A stretch of DNA of 64,000 bases from Pseudomonas haemolytica (GCF_009659625.1 NZ_VOIW01000001.1:868001-932000), one strand, 5' to 3'; positions 18,156 through 27,818 are shown, counted from the stretch's first letter. Notes: generated from the sequence alone by a model not told the origin. Numbers and translations are program-made.

Positions 18156-19007
18156 ATGCTGTTGCGCCATATCCGTTATTTGCTGGCCGTTGCCGAGCAC
18201 CGCAATTTCACCCGCGCCGCCGAAGCGCTGCATGTGTCGCAGCCGACCTTGTCGCAACAGATCAAGCAACTTGAAGAAACTCTGGGCGCGCCACTGCTCG
18301 ACCGTTCCGGGCGCAGCATCAGCCTGACCGATGCGGGGCAAGCCTACGTGCGTTTTGCCCGGCTGGCCTTGCAGGACCTACAGGCCGGCACCCGCGCCGT
18401 GCACGATGTGCAAGACCTCAGCCGCGGGCATTTGCGCCTGGCCATGACGCCGACCTTTACCGCCTACCTGATCGGCCCACTGCTGGCACGGTTCAATGCG
18501 CTGTACCCGGGCATCACCCTCAGCGTCGAGGAGTTGACCCAGGACCGTATCGAAGCGGCGCTGGGCGAAGACCTGCTGGATATTGGCATCGGGTTTACCG
18601 GCGAACACGGGCCGGATATCGAGTGTGAGGCGTTGTTTGTCGAAGAACTGAGTGTGGTCGTAGGTGCAGCACATCCCGAATTGAATCGTCTGGACTGGCT
18701 CGAGCAACCGCTGGTGCTGCTGAACACGGGCTTCGCCACCCGCCGCTACATCGATGATTACTGCCGTCAGCAAGGGGTGAAACCGCGCATCGCGATGGAG
18801 GCCAATTCCATCAGCGCGATTATCGAGATCGTACGCAGCACGCCATTGGCAACGATCCTGCCGCGAGCACTGGCCAAGGCCCAGGCGGGCCTGCACGCCG
18901 TGGCTATCGACCCACCGCTGCCGCAGCGTACTGCGGCATTGTTGAGTCGTAAGGGCGCTTATCGAAGTGCGGCGTGTGCGGCGTTTGTTGAGCTGATCAA
19001 GGCTTAG
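18156..19007 (+). CDS. cynR: CynR, LysR-family activator of the cyn operon
   Basis: 283 residues opening [41 protein letters not shown] (residues 1-41, given here as separate words would read the same); this is very like E. coli CynR in its first 60 residues. The effector domain follows from about 90. I used the ATG at 18156, with GGAG 8 bases upstream; the ATG at 18132 lies inside the operator-like repeat. CynR binds cyanate and activates cynTS, from which this gene is divergent. Confidence 0.9.
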   Translation: MLLRHIRYLLAVAEHRNFTRAAEALHVSQPTLSQQIKQLEETLGAPLLDRSGRSISLTDAGQAYVRFARLALQDLQAGTRAVHDVQDLSRGHLRLAMTPTFTAYLIGPLLARFNALYPGITLSVEELTQDRIEAALGEDLLDIGIGFTGEHGPDIECEALFVEELSVVVGAAHPELNRLDWLEQPLVLLNTGFATRRYIDDYCRQQGVKPRIAMEANSISAIIEIVRSTPLATILPRALAKAQAGLHAVAIDPPLPQRTAALLSRKGAYRSAACAAFVELIKA

Positions 19008-19041
19008 GTATCTACCCGATTATCATCCGGCCCGGCCTCGT

Positions 19042-19815
19042 TCATGGCGCCGCCAGCCACTGGCTGACAATCCCCGCATACCCACCGGTCGCCACACTCA
19101 AGTGCAACCACTGATCCACATAACTCTTCCAGGCCACATCATCGCGAGGCAACAGAAAGGCTTTTTCACTGTACTGCATCGGCTGCTCCGGATTAACCGC
19201 GCACAACCCAGGCTTGAGCTTCTGCTGGTAGCGTGCCTCGCTGGCGTCGGTGATCATCACATCGGCCTTACCCGCCAGTAACTCGTCGAAAATCGTCACA
19301 TTGTCATGCAGGCGAATCTGCGCCTGGGCCAGATGGGCGCGTGCAAACACTTCATTGGTACCGCCTGCCGGCTCGATCACCCGCACCTGGGGCTGGTTGA
19401 TCTGTTCGACCGTCTGGTAGCGCTGCACATCGGCGCAGCGCACCAGCGGGATCTTGCCGTCGACCCCGAGGGATTGGCTGAAGAAGGCTTTTTTCTGCCG
19501 CTCCAAAGACACGGAAATACCGCCCACGGCGATATCACAGCGTTGGGCGAGGAAGTCCGGCATCAGGGTTTTCCAGGTGGTGGGTACCCAGTTGACCTTG
19601 GCGTTGAGGCTCTTTGCCAGCGACTCGGCCATGGCGATGTCGATGCCTTCATAGCGGCCGTCTGCGCGCAGGGAGGTGTAGGGCTTGTAGTCGCCGGTGG
19701 TGCAAACGGTGAGGGTGCCGCGCTGGATCACATCGTCAAGGCGTGATGGGGTCGTGTCGGCCTGGGCGATGCTTGCCAGGCTTGCCAGTACACAGAGGGC
19801 CAGAGGAGCTTTCAT
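19042..19815 (-). CDS. pheC: periplasmic cyclohexadienyl dehydratase, PheC-like
   Basis: 257 residues with a signal peptide (MKAPLALCVLASLASIAQA) and a periplasmic-binding-protein fold. Segments such as TVCTTGDYKPYTSL, GISVSLERQKKAFFS, PAGGTNEVFARAHL and EKAFLLPRDD match remembered P. aeruginosa PheC, which dehydrates arogenate and prephenate to phenylalanine and phenylpyruvate outside the cytoplasm. An amino-acid-binding protein of an ABC transporter is the alternative, but no permease or ATPase is near. The ATG at 19815 gives the best signal peptide. It is divergent from the glutamine-synthetase-like gene. Confidence 0.7.
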   Translation of the reverse strand: MKAPLALCVLASLASIAQADTTPSRLDDVIQRGTLTVCTTGDYKPYTSLRADGRYEGIDIAMAESLAKSLNAKVNWVPTTWKTLMPDFLAQRCDIAVGGISVSLERQKKAFFSQSLGVDGKIPLVRCADVQRYQTVEQINQPQVRVIEPAGGTNEVFARAHLAQAQIRLHDNVTIFDELLAGKADVMITDASEARYQQKLKPGLCAVNPEQPMQYSEKAFLLPRDDVAWKSYVDQWLHLSVATGGYAGIVSQWLAAP

Positions 19816-20156
19816 GCAGTCGAGTCCTTGGGGCACGGTCGGGGGCGTTCATTATTTCCAGCGCCGGGCAGTGTGGCAAGGCGCTGAATGTTTAGCCGAA
19901 CGGTAACCAAACTCCGTCAAGCCTGGATTTAATCGCGTATCCAGGCGTGTGACGCTCAGATGTCTCTATCACTGTGATTCGCGCATGCACGGTTGCCCCG
20001 TTACTCACACCGCGACATTGCCGTCAGCGCTTGCGTTCTGGGCCTTGTTCCATTGCCGACACGCACGCCCGCCAGATACCTCTCTCCTACGTTGATCTAT
20101 TCCATGGATGGCGCGTCTGCGCGCATCTGCCTGACCCAAACGTATGAGAAATCCCC
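19816..20156. other. intergenic region with an 8-bp-arm inverted repeat
   Basis: 341 bp between two divergent genes, with no credible ORF. It must hold both promoters. The one clear structure is an inverted repeat at 19921-19946: GCCTGGAT, ten bases, then ATCCAGGC. It could be an operator or a small hairpin. I could not assign -35/-10 elements with confidence. Confidence 0.5.
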
Positions 20157-21527
20157 ATGAGTGTTTTTGCCCACCTGCACGAAGCCCAGACGTTCCTTGA
20201 GCAGAACCCCGATATCGACATGTTCGAGCTGTTTATTCTCGACAACAACGGCGTACCGCGCGGCAAGTTGCTGCACCGCGACGAGCTGCTGGCGGTATAC
20301 GAAAGTGGTCGGCCACTGCCCAGCACCATCCTCGGCCTGAGTATCAATGGTGATGACGTAGAAAACTCCGGGCTGGTGTGGGAAGTAGGCGATATCGACT
20401 GCCGTGCCTACCCGATCAGCGGCAGTTTGCAGCGCATGCCCTGGCGCTTGATCCCAACCGCTGCGGTGCAAGTCAGCATGCACCCCACCGAAGGTTTACC
20501 CGCCACTGTAGCCGACCCCCGGCATTTGCTGGCCAAGGTCATCGATGGGCTCAAGGCCGACGGTTATTACCCGGTGATGGCGGCGGAACTTGAGTTCTAC
20601 CTGCTCGACCAGAAACCCGACAGCAACGGCCGCCCACAACCGGCGCGGGATGCGGACGGCAAGCGCCCACGCTCGACCCAGGTCTACGGCCTGCGCGAAC
20701 TGGAGCAGATCGAGCCGTTTCTCGCCGACCTCTATAGCGCCTGCAAGCTGCAAGGGATCCCGGCGCGCACGGCCATCTCCGAATACGCCCCGGGCCAGGT
20801 GGAAATCACCCTCGAACATCGCACTGACGCCTTGCAGGCGATGGACGAAGCCGTGCGCTATAAACGGCTGGTCAAGGGCGTGGCCCACAAGCATGGGATG
20901 ACTGCCTGTTTCATGGCCAAGCCGTTCGACGACCTGGCCGGCACCGGCATGCATATGCATGTCAGCCTGGCCGATGCCCAAGGCAATAACCTGTTCGCCA
21001 GCGAGGCTGGCGACGGCACGCCGCTGTTGCGCCAGGCAGTGGGCGGCATGCTCAGCACCTTACTTGATTCATTGCTGATGTTTTGCCCCAACGCCAACTC
21101 CTATCGGCGTTTCCAGGCCAACAGCTACGCGCCCCTGGCCGCCACCTGGGGCGTCGACAACCGCACCGTCAGCCTGCGCGTGCCCGGTGGCCCGGCCAAC
21201 TCCCGGCATATCGAGCATCGTATCTGCGGCGCCGACGCCAACCCCTACCTGGCGGCTGCCGCAATCCTTGCCGGCATCCATCGAGGCATCCGCGAAAAAC
21301 GCGACCCCGGCGCCCCGGTGGAAGGCAACGGCTACGCCCAGGCCAAGGAGTTGTTGCCTACCGACTGGCTGACCACCCTGCGCGCACTTGAAGGCTCAAG
21401 CTGGGCACGGGATGCGTTCGGCAGTGAATTCCTCGGCGTGTACCTGGCGGTCAAACGCGAGGAATACCGCCAGTTCATGGGCGAGGTCGGCGAGCAGGAT
21501 TGGCGTTGGTACCTGCATCAGGCGTGA
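20157..21527 (+). CDS. glutamine-synthetase-family enzyme, gamma-glutamylpolyamine synthetase type
   Basis: 456 residues of the type I glutamine-synthetase fold. Motifs: AAELEFYLLD (metal ligands), GTGMHMHVSL (ATP/glutamate region) and NRTVSLRVPGGPANSRHIEHR. It resembles Pseudomonas gamma-glutamylpolyamine synthetases (PuuA/PauA/SpuI group), which join glutamate to putrescine or other amines as the first step of polyamine breakdown. There is no adenylylation-tyrosine segment of GlnA type that I can see. It stands alone, divergent from the PheC-like gene, so the exact amine substrate is uncertain. Confidence 0.8.
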   Translation: MSVFAHLHEAQTFLEQNPDIDMFELFILDNNGVPRGKLLHRDELLAVYESGRPLPSTILGLSINGDDVENSGLVWEVGDIDCRAYPISGSLQRMPWRLIPTAAVQVSMHPTEGLPATVADPRHLLAKVIDGLKADGYYPVMAAELEFYLLDQKPDSNGRPQPARDADGKRPRSTQVYGLRELEQIEPFLADLYSACKLQGIPARTAISEYAPGQVEITLEHRTDALQAMDEAVRYKRLVKGVAHKHGMTACFMAKPFDDLAGTGMHMHVSLADAQGNNLFASEAGDGTPLLRQAVGGMLSTLLDSLLMFCPNANSYRRFQANSYAPLAATWGVDNRTVSLRVPGGPANSRHIEHRICGADANPYLAAAAILAGIHRGIREKRDPGAPVEGNGYAQAKELLPTDWLTTLRALEGSSWARDAFGSEFLGVYLAVKREEYRQFMGEVGEQDWRWYLHQA

Positions 21528-21628
21528 CCGGTTTTACGGTGGTGGGGCTTTCGACCTTTTTTTCACGTTGTAGTGGTTAAGCTGCTGATCAAGGTCGTTC
21601 ACTACCGTTTTACTCACATGAGCCCGTG

Positions 21629-22228
21629 ATGTCGCCACAACCCCCATCCTCCATCGAGATCGAATTCACTGAGCGCTGTGACCGTGAGCATGCCAGGGTC
21701 TGCGGTGATCCGCGTCCGCCCAGGCTGTTGCAGCGCCTGGCCGCGTGGCGGGATGCGCGGCTGGTGCGTCATGCACTGAAGGTGGCAGGGGAGCCAGGGC
21801 TCATCCTTGACCTGGCGTGTGGTTCGGGGCGGTTCTGGCCGGTGTTGGCCGAGCACGTCAACCGGGTGATCCTGGCCTCGGACAATTCCCAGGCCATGCT
21901 CGACCACGCTCGCACTCATCATCCGGGAACGCTGCTCAAGCGTGTCAAAACGTTCCAGGGCTCGGCGTTTTCCATTGGCCTTTCGGCGAATGCGGTGGAC
22001 TGCATTTTCTGCCTGGAATTGTTTCGTCATGTGCCCGGCAGCGATGTGCGATTAATGTTGTTGCGCGAGTTTCATCGCGTCAGCCGCGACACGGTGATCG
22101 TTTCCGTGAATGCAGGTACACCGGTAGAGGACGAGTTTCGTCAAGCGGGTTTCAAAATCCTGAATTACCAGGAGTTCCTGCCGGGCTCCACGCTGTGGTG
22201 TGTCTACGTTCTGCGTAAGAGAGGATAA
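21629..22228 (+). CDS. class I SAM-dependent methyltransferase
   Basis: 199 residues. Motif I is LILDLACGSGRFWPVL, followed by an acidic loop (ILASDNSQAMLDHA) and ACIFCLEL-type motif II (VDCIFCLELFRHV), the usual Rossmann-like methyltransferase pattern of the Methyltransf_11 group. A GTG directly precedes the ATG at 21629, and either could start translation. The substrate is unknown. It lies 122 bp before rnd on the same strand. There is no cofactor or target domain beyond the core. Confidence 0.75.
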   Translation: MSPQPPSSIEIEFTERCDREHARVCGDPRPPRLLQRLAAWRDARLVRHALKVAGEPGLILDLACGSGRFWPVLAEHVNRVILASDNSQAMLDHARTHHPGTLLKRVKTFQGSAFSIGLSANAVDCIFCLELFRHVPGSDVRLMLLREFHRVSRDTVIVSVNAGTPVEDEFRQAGFKILNYQEFLPGSTLWCVYVLRKRG

Positions 22229-22350
22229 ATTCCATTCGTCGGAATATTCCTCATCTCCTGTCAGGCTTTTCATGATGGTATGTGCACTGCGGATGCTCGC
22301 AAGTCCCTTTCGCGATATATACTGCGCGCCATTCTTCAAGGGAGAGCCGT

Positions 22351-23484
22351 GTGGCCATCGATATTCACTGGATCTGCGACAACGATAGCCTCGGCCAGCA
22401 TTGCGCCGAATGGCAGCAGTTGCCATTCGTCGCCCTCGACACCGAATTCATGCGGGTCGACACCTTTTATCCTATTGCCGGGCTGATCCAGATTGGTGAT
22501 GGCGTACGCGCTTACCTGATCGACCCCCTGACCATCGACAATTGGCAACCCTTGGCCGCCTTGCTGGAAAACCCGGCAGTGATCAAGGTAGTGCACGCCT
22601 GCAGCGAAGACCTGGAAGTACTGTTGCGCCTGACCGGCAGCCTGCCGGTGCCATTGTTCGACACCCAATTGGCCGCGGCTTACCTCAACCTCGGTTTCTC
22701 CATGGGTTACTCGCGCCTGGTGCAAGCCGTGCTGGATATCGAGTTGCCCAAGGGCGAAACCCGCTCGGACTGGCTACAGCGGCCACTCTCCGAGACGCAA
22801 ATAAGCTATGCCGCCGAAGACGCGGTGCACCTGGCTGAGGTTTACACCCGGCTTCGCCCGCAATTGTCAGACGACAAATACGCCTGGGTGCTTGAAGACG
22901 GTGCGGAGCTTGTTGCCAACCTGCGACGCGAAGTCGACCCCTACGAGGTGTACCGCGACGCCAAGCTGGCGTGGAAACTGTCCCGTGCCCAACTCGCCGT
23001 GCTGCGCGAGCTGTGCGCCTGGCGCGAGCAGCAGGCTCGTGCCCGTGACCTGCCGCGCAATCGCATCATTCGCGAACATTCGTTGTGGCCGTTGGCCAAA
23101 TCCCAGCCGGATAACCTGGCGGCCCTGGGCAAGATCGAAGACATGCACCCGCGTACCGTGCGCCAGGATGGGCAGTTCCTGCTGGACCTGATCAAGCGTA
23201 CCGGCAGCGTGCCGATGGACCAATGGCCTCCCGCTGTTGCCGAACCCTTGCCGGTAGATGCCGCCGCGCTGATCAAGCAACTGCGCGCTCTGGGCCAGAC
23301 GTTCGCCGAGCGCCTGGACATGGCGCCGGAACTGATGCTGCGCAAGAAAACCCTCGAGGCCCTGGTCAAAAGCGGCTACCCCGATGGGCCTTACCAATTG
23401 CCAGACTCGCTGCGTGGCTGGCGCCGCGAGTTGATGGGCCAGGCGCTGCTCGACAGCCTGGCCAATGCCGGAGAACAGCCTTGA
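22351..23484 (+). CDS. rnd: ribonuclease D
   Basis: 377 residues, matching the roughly 375 of E. coli RNase D. The DEDD exonuclease domain comes first: D30-x-E32 in VALDTEFMR, then [12 protein letters not shown], then the [13 protein letters not shown] motif. An HRDC domain follows at about 210-290. The enzyme trims 3' ends of tRNA precursors and other structured RNAs. The start is GTG at 22351 with GGGAGA just upstream; the long in-frame extension before it has no ribosome site. Its TGA overlaps the TTG start of ycgL. Confidence 0.95.
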   Translation: MAIDIHWICDNDSLGQHCAEWQQLPFVALDTEFMRVDTFYPIAGLIQIGDGVRAYLIDPLTIDNWQPLAALLENPAVIKVVHACSEDLEVLLRLTGSLPVPLFDTQLAAAYLNLGFSMGYSRLVQAVLDIELPKGETRSDWLQRPLSETQISYAAEDAVHLAEVYTRLRPQLSDDKYAWVLEDGAELVANLRREVDPYEVYRDAKLAWKLSRAQLAVLRELCAWREQQARARDLPRNRIIREHSLWPLAKSQPDNLAALGKIEDMHPRTVRQDGQFLLDLIKRTGSVPMDQWPPAVAEPLPVDAAALIKQLRALGQTFAERLDMAPELMLRKKTLEALVKSGYPDGPYQLPDSLRGWRRELMGQALLDSLANAGEQP

Positions 23485-23774
23485 AACGTATTTGCTCGAT
23501 CTATCGCAGCAAGAAAAAAGACGGCATGTACCTCTACGTGCTCAAAAGCGACGCCCTGGAGCGCGTGCCTGAACCCTTGATGGAGGCCTTCGGCAAGGCG
23601 CATCACGCGTTCGACATGGTGCTGACGCCGGAGCGCAAGCTGTCGCGCGAAGACATCGCGGTAGTGCTGGAAAACCTCGACAAGCAGGGCTACCACCTGC
23701 AAATGCCGCCGGCCGAGGATGAGTACATCGAGCACTTGCCCGAAGAGCTGCTGCGCCGCAACGACCCGATGTGA
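23481..23774 (+). CDS. ycgL: YcgL-domain protein
   Basis: 97 residues. The sequence from [20 protein letters not shown] to LEHLPEELL is nearly the remembered P. aeruginosa YcgL. The fold is a small alpha/beta domain of unknown function, conserved in gammaproteobacteria. The start is TTG in the overlap TTGA (23481-23484) with the rnd stop, so the two genes are translationally coupled. This gene pair order is conserved in Pseudomonas, suggesting an RNA-related role; that is inference. Confidence 0.92.
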   Translation: MKRICSIYRSKKKDGMYLYVLKSDALERVPEPLMEAFGKAHHAFDMVLTPERKLSREDIAVVLENLDKQGYHLQMPPAEDEYIEHLPEELLRRNDPM

Positions 23775-23882
23775 TCGATCAGTGCCCGCATCAGGGCACA
23801 GGCTTGAATGGAATCGTATTAGAGGACGGTGGCCGTAAGGATGCGGGCGGCCGTCTGCACTGTTTTTTCAAAGGTTTGAACC

Positions 23883-24815
23883 ATGCGTGTTCTGATTGCT
23901 GAACAGGATCACCCGCTCTACGCCCAATTGCTCAAGGAAGCGGCCCCAGACCTTGAAGTACTGACCAGCGGCGATTCGGCCGAACTCTCGCGCCTGGCCG
24001 CCGATTGCCCGGTATGGCTGGGCCAGCCCGATCTGTTGGCGACCCTGTTGCGCCAGGGCCATCACCCGCAATGGCTGCAATCGACCTGGGCCGGCATCAC
24101 GCCGCTGCTGGCCGATGGCTTGCCCCGCGATTACCGCCTGACCCGCGCCGTCGGCATTTTTGGTCAAGTCATGGCCGAGTTCGTCCTCACCTACATGCTT
24201 GGCCACGAGCGTGAAGTGCTGGCGCGGTTGGTCAGCCAGGTCGAGCGCAAGTGGGACAACCGCATGGGCCAGAGCCTGGCGGGGCGCAAAGTGCTGATCG
24301 TCGGCACCGGCGATATTGGCCAGAGCGTGGCCGACTTCCTCGTGCCGTTTGGCGTCACGCTGTACGGCATCGCCCGCGTAGCCCGGGAACAAGCGCCGTT
24401 TCTCGAAGTGGCCGAACTCGACCAGTTGAGCCGCTTGGTGGGGGAGGTGGATTACGTGATCAACCTGTTGCCCAACACGCCGGACACCCACGACCTGTAC
24501 GACGCCGCGCTGTTCAAGCAATTCAAGCCGACCGCGTTGTTTATCAACGTCGGGCGCGGCGTGGCGGTGGTGGACGCCGATCTGGTCGAAGCACTGAAGG
24601 AAGGGCACCTGGCCGGCGCGGTGATTGACGTGTGCCGCCAGGAGCCGTTGCCACAACGCCATCCCTTCTGGACGGCCTGGGGTTTGCTGTTGACCGGGCA
24701 CAGCTCGGCGCCGACTTCGCCATCGATGATGGTGGCGTTGTTTGTGCAGAACGTGCGGGCGTATCAGGCCAAGCAAGCGTTGCGCGGTGAAGTGGATTTC
24801 GAGCGCGGGTACTGA
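23883..24815 (+). CDS. D-2-hydroxyacid dehydrogenase, GhrA-like
   Basis: 310 residues. The NAD(P)-binding motif is VLIVGTGDIGQSVADFL. The catalytic arginine is in FINVGRGVAVVD, the glutamate in DVCRQEPLP and the histidine in LLTGHSSAPTSP. These are the R-E-H triad of the family that reduces glyoxylate, hydroxypyruvate or other 2-oxoacids. It resembles the short GhrA/YcdW group. It stands alone on the plus strand, with a REP palindrome 26 bp after the stop. Confidence 0.85.
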   Translation: MRVLIAEQDHPLYAQLLKEAAPDLEVLTSGDSAELSRLAADCPVWLGQPDLLATLLRQGHHPQWLQSTWAGITPLLADGLPRDYRLTRAVGIFGQVMAEFVLTYMLGHEREVLARLVSQVERKWDNRMGQSLAGRKVLIVGTGDIGQSVADFLVPFGVTLYGIARVAREQAPFLEVAELDQLSRLVGEVDYVINLLPNTPDTHDLYDAALFKQFKPTALFINVGRGVAVVDADLVEALKEGHLAGAVIDVCRQEPLPQRHPFWTAWGLLLTGHSSAPTSPSMMVALFVQNVRAYQAKQALRGEVDFERGY

Positions 24816-24840
24816 TCCTGGGCCATGCATAAATCTAAAA

Positions 24841-24868
24841 TGTGGGAGGGGGCAAGCCCCCTCCCACA
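24841..24868. repeat. REP palindrome (TGTGGGAGGGGG type)
   Basis: Perfect 28-bp copy between the convergent dehydrogenase and nitroreductase genes, likely a shared transcript end. Confidence 0.85.
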
Positions 24869-24885
24869 TTGGATTTGCGCAGGGC

Positions 24886-25479
24886 TTACAGGCTGAAGTC
24901 ACCTTCGGACACCAGCTCACTCAACGGCCGGCGTGGGCTCGGCGCTTCACGGCCTTGCAGATATTCCGGCAAGCTCGACTTGTCGCCCAGCTTGCCCACG
25001 GCCACGGCCGCATGCAGCGCATACCCCTGTGGAATCTTCAGCTCCTTGCGGGTCAGCTCCTGGTCAAACCCGGCCATGCCGTGGGTGTGCCAGCCGCTGA
25101 GGCTGGCTTGCAACGCCAGGTGGCCCCAGGCAGAACCGGTGTCGAAGGTATGCCACAGTGCCGGAGTTTCTTCCGTGGCGCCTGGCGCCGTGAAGTCGGT
25201 TTTCGAGGCGATGATCACCAAGGCCGACGCGTGTTGCGCCCAGCCGCGGTTGAATTCATTCAGCAAGCCCAGGAAGCGCTCCCAATCCGGCGTGTCCCGG
25301 CGTGCATAGAGAAACCGCCACGGCTGCGAATTGTAGGCCGAGGGCGCCCAGCGTGCGGCCTCGAAGAAACTCAGCAGGGTCTCTTGCGGGATGCTTTCGC
25401 CGGTAAAAGCGCGGGGCGACCAGCGCTCGGTGAACTGAGTGTGGATCGGGTAATCGGCAACGCGTGGGTTATCGCTCAT
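24886..25479 (-). CDS. nitroreductase-family FMN oxidoreductase
   Basis: 197 residues. The FMN-binding N-terminus reads FTERWSPRAFTGESI, then FFEAARWAPSAYNSQPWRFLYARR, the hallmark of the nitroreductase family. The second FMN segment is around HAAVAVGKLGDKSSLPE. These enzymes reduce nitro, quinone or flavin substrates with NAD(P)H; the physiological substrate is unknown. It is a monocistronic-looking gene, convergent with the dehydrogenase and divergent from ycgN. Confidence 0.88.
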   Translation of the reverse strand: MSDNPRVADYPIHTQFTERWSPRAFTGESIPQETLLSFFEAARWAPSAYNSQPWRFLYARRDTPDWERFLGLLNEFNRGWAQHASALVIIASKTDFTAPGATEETPALWHTFDTGSAWGHLALQASLSGWHTHGMAGFDQELTRKELKIPQGYALHAAVAVGKLGDKSSLPEYLQGREAPSPRRPLSELVSEGDFSL

Positions 25480-25568
25480 GGGCAGATCCTGATGAAGAAA
25501 CCGGGACTCAAAGCTACTGCGCCGCCCCCCAGCCTGACAAGCCTTGCAACACCGTCAGTCGTAAGCGC

Positions 25569-25597
25569 TTGGCCGCAACGGGCTTGGGCACTAGACT
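25569..25597 (+). promoter_or_regulatory. candidate sigma-70 promoter for the ycgN gene
   Basis: TTGGCC at 25569-25574 and TAGACT at 25592-25597, separated by 17 bp and 36 bp upstream of the ycgN start. Each box differs from consensus in two positions. Confidence 0.4.
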
Positions 25598-25633
25598 GGC
25601 GGCCTTTTCACCTTCCGATACTGATGTTGAGCC

Positions 25634-26083
25634 ATGGCCGCCAAAGTCGAACCTTTCTGGATACGCAAAACCCTTGAGCACCTCGACCAGGAGGAGTGGG
25701 AGTCGTTGTGCGACGGCTGTGGCCTGTGCTGCCTGCAAAAGCTTGAGGATGAGGACGACAACAGCGTCTATTACACGCGCATCGCTTGCAAACTGCTCGA
25801 CCTGAAAACCTGCCAGTGCACCGACTACCCCAACCGCCGGGCCTCGGTGCCGGACTGTATCCAGCTCACCCCGGGCCAGGCCGATCAATTCAAATGGCTG
25901 CCACCGACCTGCGGCTACCGCCTGGTCAGCGAGCGCAAGGATTTGCCGCTCTGGCACCACCTGGTCTGCGGCGACCGTGACGCAGTACACCACGAACGCA
26001 TTTCCCAGTCCGGGCGCATGCTCAGCGAAGGCAGCGTGCCCGAGGACGACTGGGAGGATTACCTGATCTTCCGCGCAGGCTGA
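25634..26083 (+). CDS. ycgN: YcgN-family cysteine-cluster protein (UPF0260)
   Basis: 149 residues with an eight-cysteine pattern: CDGCGLCC near residue 30, C-x-[11 protein letters not shown] and VPDC, then CGYR and VCGD. Such CxxCxxC clusters probably hold an iron-sulphur cluster or zinc, but the function of the family is not established. The name follows the conserved YcgN/YkgJ-type arrangement. It is 14 bp ahead of the M61-like gene and almost surely in one operon with it. Confidence 0.88.
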   Translation: MAAKVEPFWIRKTLEHLDQEEWESLCDGCGLCCLQKLEDEDDNSVYYTRIACKLLDLKTCQCTDYPNRRASVPDCIQLTPGQADQFKWLPPTCGYRLVSERKDLPLWHHLVCGDRDAVHHERISQSGRMLSEGSVPEDDWEDYLIFRAG

Positions 26084-26097
26084 ACAAAGGAGTGTGT

Positions 26098-27318
26098 ATG
26101 AAGGTGGCAGCCAAGTTGGCAGCGGGCCTGATAGTACTGGCGCTGAGCGGGCCGGGCTGGTGCGCGAAAAAAGTCGACCTGGATTATCACGTCAAGCTGC
26201 TCCCCCAGAGCGACCAGGCCGAGGTGCGCGTCAGCCTGTCCCAAGGCTCGGCGGTGCGCAGCCTGGACTTCGACCTGGGCCGCGATGGTGACTACAGCGA
26301 CTTCAAGGCCGACGGCCAATGGCAGGTCACGGGCAGCCGTGGCCTGTGGCATCCCAGCGCCGACAAAGCCAGCCTGACCTACCGGGTGCGCTTGTCCCAT
26401 GCACGCAAACCTGGCGTTTATGATGCGCGTATTACCCCTGGCTGGGCGTTACTGCGCGGTGAAGACCTGGTGCCGGCTGCGCGCCTTGACCAGCAAGATG
26501 GCATTGAATTGGTCTCGCGCCTGATGTTTGAGCTGCCCACCGGCTGGAAGAGCGTCGAAACGGCCTGGCCACGCATTGGCAAGCATAAATTCCGTATCGA
26601 CAACGTATCCCGCCTGTTCGACCGGCCCACCGGCTGGATGCTTGCCGGACACCTGGGCAGCCGCCGCCTGCGCCTGGGCGAAACCGAAGTCACCGTGGCC
26701 TCGCCCAAGGGGCAGGGCATGCGTCGCATGGATGTGCTGACCCTGCTGACATTCGTCTGGCCCCAAGTGGAAGCCGCGTTCCCGCGCCACCCCGCCAAAT
26801 TGTTGATCGTCGGTGCCGGTGACCCCATGCGCCGTGGCGCTTATTCATCGCGCGATTCGATCTACATCAACAGTCGCACGCCACTGGTCAGCGAAAATGG
26901 CAGCAGCCCGTTGCTCCGCGAAGTGGTGCAGGCTATCGGGCGCTTTAACGACCACGACAGCAGTGACTGGATCAGCGAGGGTTTGGGGGAGTATTACGCG
27001 ATTGAACTGGTGCGGCGTGCCGGTGGCCTCACCGATGAGCGCTACGCTGCGATCCAGGCACGGCTGGCCAAGGAGAGCAAGGCGGTCACCACCCTCAGGG
27101 GCGAGCAAATCGGTGCTGCGGGCATGGCGCGGGCGGTGCTGGTGTTGCAGGACCTGGACCGTGAGATCCGCGTGAAGACCCACAACAAGCGGTCCCTGGA
27201 TGATCTGGCGCAGGCGGTGATGCGGGCGAACAGCATTAGTACCAAGGAGTTCGTGCAGTTGGCCGAGAGTGTGATCGGCGAGTCTTCAGTTGTTCTGGAC
27301 AGCAAACTACTGCAGTGA
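26098..27318 (+). CDS. exported M61-like peptidase lacking its zinc motif
   Basis: 406 residues with a signal peptide (MKVAAKLAAGLIVLALSG). The C-terminal half has the layout of glycyl-aminopeptidase-like M61 proteins, including the conserved WISEGLGEYYA at about 291-301. Where the active enzymes have HExxH, this protein has REVVQ at 274-278, so both zinc histidines are missing. It is therefore probably catalytically dead, acting as a binding or structural protein. The ATG at 26098 has AAAGGAG 5 bases upstream. It follows ycgN by 14 bp. A REP palindrome ends the unit. Confidence 0.7.
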   Translation: MKVAAKLAAGLIVLALSGPGWCAKKVDLDYHVKLLPQSDQAEVRVSLSQGSAVRSLDFDLGRDGDYSDFKADGQWQVTGSRGLWHPSADKASLTYRVRLSHARKPGVYDARITPGWALLRGEDLVPAARLDQQDGIELVSRLMFELPTGWKSVETAWPRIGKHKFRIDNVSRLFDRPTGWMLAGHLGSRRLRLGETEVTVASPKGQGMRRMDVLTLLTFVWPQVEAAFPRHPAKLLIVGAGDPMRRGAYSSRDSIYINSRTPLVSENGSSPLLREVVQAIGRFNDHDSSDWISEGLGEYYAIELVRRAGGLTDERYAAIQARLAKESKAVTTLRGEQIGAAGMARAVLVLQDLDREIRVKTHNKRSLDDLAQAVMRANSISTKEFVQLAESVIGESSVVLDSKLLQ

Positions 27319-27342
27319 TCCCAAGCCATGTGCAGTTCAAAA

Positions 27343-27370
27343 TGTGGGAGGGGGCAAGCCCCCTCCCACA
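27343..27370. repeat. REP palindrome (TGTGGGAGGGGG type)
   Basis: Perfect 28-bp copy between the convergent M61-like and DUF2892 genes. Confidence 0.85.
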
Positions 27371-27400
27371 TTTGAATCTCCAACATGTCCAAGACTTAGG

Positions 27401-27751
27401 TCAGGCGTTGGGTTTTACAGCCTTTTCAGCCGCGATCTCGGCCTTGGTCTTCAAGTTCTTCAACTCTTCCCCAGCTCGCTCGATCTTCGTGCGCACGCTG
27501 TTCATTTCCTGGCGGCCTTGTTCCAGCTTGTCCTTGAGCGAACTGTGCCCGGTAAAGCCACGGGCCAGTGCCACGCCGCCAATCGCCACCTGGATCAAGC
27601 CGAAAATTCCGCCGCGGCGCAGGCCTTTGCCAACCATCATCACACCACCGGCCACGGAACCGATGCGTTCCCAGCCGTGAACGTTTTGGGTCGGTTGAGT
27701 CTTCAAGGGCGTCGCTTCGATGATGGGTCGCAAGGTTTTGCTGTCGCTCAT
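27401..27751 (-). CDS. small membrane protein, DUF2892/YgaP-like
   Basis: 116 residues. The middle (VHGWERIGSVAGGVMMVGKGLRRGG then IFGLIQVAIGGVALARG) has two hydrophobic helices typical of DUF2892, the membrane module also found in YgaP. The C-terminal 40 residues are charged and probably coiled-coil (KDKLEQGRQEMNSVRTKIER). There is no rhodanese domain, so only the membrane part is present. GGAGA precedes the ATG. The function is unknown. Confidence 0.75.
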   Translation of the reverse strand: MSDSKTLRPIIEATPLKTQPTQNVHGWERIGSVAGGVMMVGKGLRRGGIFGLIQVAIGGVALARGFTGHSSLKDKLEQGRQEMNSVRTKIERAGEELKNLKTKAEIAAEKAVKPNA

Positions 27752-27818
27752 GATCTGTCTCCAACAAGGGCAAGTGTTACTAGCTGACTGCGCGCAGGTG
27801 CCGGATGTTCCCGGAAAA

